Below, in pieces: positions 5,534 through 6,808 of a stretch of 6,808 bases of DNA (position 1 is its first letter; every line of letters begins with the position of its first letter). This stretch comes from Bacteroidales bacterium. Lineage in GTDB: Bacteria; Bacteroidota; Bacteroidia; Bacteroidales; UBA1556. The notes beneath the pieces are model-generated. The model searched no databases. It saw nothing but the letters and a program-made list of their open reading frames with translations, and was not told the origin of the DNA. The stretch lies in assembly GCA_023145955.1 (NCBI GenBank), contig JAGLDA010000006.1, positions 1-6,808 on the forward strand. The letters run 5' to 3'. The position numbers and the translations under genes are program-made.

Positions 5534-6310
5534 ATGAAATACCGCAATGATGTAAGCTATTTTTCATTTAATGGTAAGCTTGAGCCAATAAATAATTTTC
5601 CTGTTGATGTGGTTCGCTCATCTGGATTTGTATATGAGGTTATAAAATATATTAATAACGATTTTCTTTATTTTGAAGAACATATTAATAGAATGCTAAA
5701 CTCTTTTAGAATCATAGGTAATAGTAATGTAAATACTACAACTATTGAGAGCTCTGCATTAAAATTAGTTGAGGCAAACGATATAAAAATTGGTAATTTA
5801 AAGATTGTTGTATTGTTTGAAGGTGAATTGCAGAAGAATTACCTTTTTTTTATACCACATCGATTTCCAAATCCTAGTCAATATAATAATGGTGTAAGTG
5901 TAAATCTTCAGTTTGCCATAAGGGAACATCCAAATGCAAAAATTGCTAATTGGGAAATTAGAGATAAAGCAAATAGAATAATTGATAAAACAGATATTTA
6001 TGAAACCTTATTAGTGAACGAAAATAATGTGATAACAGAAGGTAGTCGCTCAAATGTTTTCTTTGTGAAAGATGGATTGTTTTATACTGCACCGAGCAAA
6101 TGTGTATTAGCTGGCATTACAAGGCAAAAGGTTATAGAGCAATTAAAAACACAAGAAATTGAACTCATTTATAAAGCAGTAAGTACTGCTGATTTGGATA
6201 AATATGACCATTGCTTTATTACAGGAACATCGCCAGATGTACTTCCTATAAATAGGATAGAAAGTGTTGCTTATGAGGTAAATGTAGGTTTATTAAGTAT
6301 GTTTAATTAG
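5534..6310 (+). CDS. Class IV (fold-type IV) PLP enzyme: aminotransferase or 4-amino-4-deoxychorismate lyase
   Basis: A cytoplasmic PLP enzyme of the BCAT/D-amino-acid aminotransferase/PabC fold. Landmarks in order: NGKLEP (13-18), FEEHINRML (47-55) with Arg53 as the probable PLP-phosphate ligand, catalytic Lys136 in AKIAN (spaced 21 residues from YETLL, as KHLN is from DEALV in E. coli PabC), ITEGSRSNVFFV (167-178) with the cofactor-contacting Glu169, LAGITRQKV (192-200) and ITGTSPDVLPI (229-239), the second phosphate-binding loop. At 258 residues it is closer to PabC (about 270) than to IlvE (about 310), but length and motifs do not settle whether it makes p-aminobenzoate for folate or transaminates branched-chain or D-amino acids. 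No pabA/pabB or ilv genes are in view. It starts 3 bases after yebC and is surely co-transcribed. No clear terminator reads in its direction. Confidence 0.85.
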   Translation: MKYRNDVSYFSFNGKLEPINNFPVDVVRSSGFVYEVIKYINNDFLYFEEHINRMLNSFRIIGNSNVNTTTIESSALKLVEANDIKIGNLKIVVLFEGELQKNYLFFIPHRFPNPSQYNNGVSVNLQFAIREHPNAKIANWEIRDKANRIIDKTDIYETLLVNENNVITEGSRSNVFFVKDGLFYTAPSKCVLAGITRQKVIEQLKTQEIELIYKAVSTADLDKYDHCFITGTSPDVLPINRIESVAYEVNVGLLSMFN

Positions 6311-6322
6311 AGTTTTTTGAGC

Positions 6323-6361
6323 AAAAAAAAGAAAGCTTATTTCAAAATAAAATAAGCTTTC
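6323..6361 (-). terminator. rho: Intrinsic terminator of rho
   Basis: A perfect 12-base-pair inverted repeat, GAAAGCTTATTT (6331-6342) and AAATAAGCTTTC (6350-6361), with a 7-base loop. On the minus strand it is followed directly by eight T residues (6330-6323), the form of a factor-independent terminator. It lies about 42 bases past the rho stop codon. On the plus strand it has no following T tract, so it should not efficiently end the yebC operon, whose last stop is 20 bases to its left. Confidence 0.88.
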
Positions 6362-6382
6362 TAGTGTAATATCTATTTAATC

Positions 6383-6404
6383 ATTAACCATTAATAATTA
6401 AAAT
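6383..6404. repeat. ATTAANN heptamer tract, copy 2
   Basis: Units ATTAACC, ATTAATA, ATTAAAA (6383-6403) run up to the rho stop codon, with a looser unit TTTAATC before them (6376-6382). The block matches 2721-2742 at 21 of 22 bases, including an exact 16-base match (6389-6404 with 2727-2742). Both copies are at the 3' ends of minus-strand genes. Confidence 0.6.
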
Positions 6405-6808
6405 TATCCATTCATAGTATTCAGAAATTCTTCATTATCCTTAGTGTATTTAATCTTATCACGAAGGAATTCCATTGATTCTACAGGATTCATATCAGCA
6501 AGGTGATTTCGAAGAATCCATAATCGCTGAATGTTTTCCTTACTCAATAGTAGGTCATCACGTCGAGTAGATGAATTTACAATATCAATAGCAGGGTAGA
6601 TGCGCTTATTAGATAACTTACGATCCAATTGCAGTTCCATATTACCAGTTCCCTTAAATTCTTCAAAGATTACTTCGTCCATTTTTGAACCAGTTTCGGT
6701 TAGGGCAGTAGCAATAATTGTTAGTGAGCCACCGTGCTCAATCTGACGGGCAGCACCAAAGAAACGCTTAGGCTTTTGTAATGCTGTAGCCTCTACACCA
6801 CCAGAAAG
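6404..6808 (-). CDS. rho: Transcription termination factor Rho, C-terminal part (5' end beyond the window)
   Basis: The last 134 residues of Rho, the hexameric RNA translocase that ends transcription at untranslated RNA. The frame is open to the right edge and reads LSGGVEATALQKPKRFFGAA, so the gene continues outside the window; the Met codon at 6682-6680 is internal, not a start. The segment aligns with E. coli Rho from the end of its catalytic core: GGSLTIIATAL, the R-loop TGSK whose Lys42 of this fragment corresponds to Lys326, MDEVIFEEFKGTGNMEL, then NKRIYPAID with the Arg353 equivalent (fragment Arg69) and STRRDD with the arginine finger equivalent to Arg366 (fragment Arg82). The C-terminal helices (LWILRNHL, MEFLRDKI, TKDNEEFLNTM) are complete. 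All catalytic residues in the visible part are intact. It converges on the yebC operon and ends before a strong intrinsic terminator. Confidence 0.97.
   Translation of the reverse strand, partial: LSGGVEATALQKPKRFFGAARQIEHGGSLTIIATALTETGSKMDEVIFEEFKGTGNMELQLDRKLSNKRIYPAIDIVNSSTRRDDLLLSKENIQRLWILRNHLADMNPVESMEFLRDKIKYTKDNEEFLNTMNG

Noticed and set aside
6313..6330. TTTTTT-GAGC-AAAAAAAA hairpin as a terminator for the yebC operon
   Set aside because: An all A-T stem with no following T tract in the plus direction is too weak; the A8 is better explained as the T8 of the minus-strand rho terminator.
6404..6682. A complete 92-residue gene starting at the Met at 6682
   Set aside because: The frame continues upstream to the window edge with unmistakable Rho sequence, so that Met is internal.

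Overview
The window looks like chromosomal DNA of an AT-rich member of the Bacteroidota. Three things point there: a textbook Bacteroidota promoter (TTG, 19-base spacer, TAnnTTTG-type -7 box) in front of the first gene, the almost complete absence of Shine-Dalgarno sequences, and the protein set (an M49 dipeptidyl peptidase III-like enzyme, AroQ, a DUF2148 ferredoxin-domain protein, YebC, Rho). Genus or family cannot be fixed from this sequence alone.

Layout. Bases 1-83 are a heptanucleotide repeat tract. Four genes then run on the minus strand: the M49 metallopeptidase (141-2063), type II 3-dehydroquinate dehydratase aroQ (2253-2669), the DUF2148 protein (2748-3287) and a short DnaB-like ATPase that has only the C-terminal RecA-like domain (3360-4247). 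A 536-base divergent intergenic region (4248-4783) holds the promoter of the DnaB-like gene, a perfect palindrome, a decayed interspersed repeat and a decayed heptamer tract. On the plus strand follow yebC (4784-5530) and, 3 bases after its stop, a fold-type IV PLP enzyme (5534-6310), which almost certainly form an operon. The end of rho (6404 to the right edge, minus strand) converges on this operon, with a strong intrinsic terminator for rho between them.

Most genes are housekeeping: shikimate pathway, amino-acid or folate-related PLP chemistry, peptide turnover, translation factor or regulator, transcription termination. They show no obvious shared pathway. The most unusual gene is the DnaB-like protein. 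It keeps the Walker A, catalytic Glu and Walker B motifs, but lacks the helicase N-terminal domain and the LRESG-type loop, and has Ile where DnaB has its arginine finger. Its 5' coding region carries an out-of-frame nucleotide repeat with two mutually exclusive hairpins, and its promoter overlaps a 12-base palindrome.

The second theme is non-coding: four intergenic tracts built on a 7-base period (consensus AAGAATG, RACTGNN, and ATTAANN twice), two of which start at gene 3' ends. I found no CRISPR array, transposase, tRNA or rRNA.
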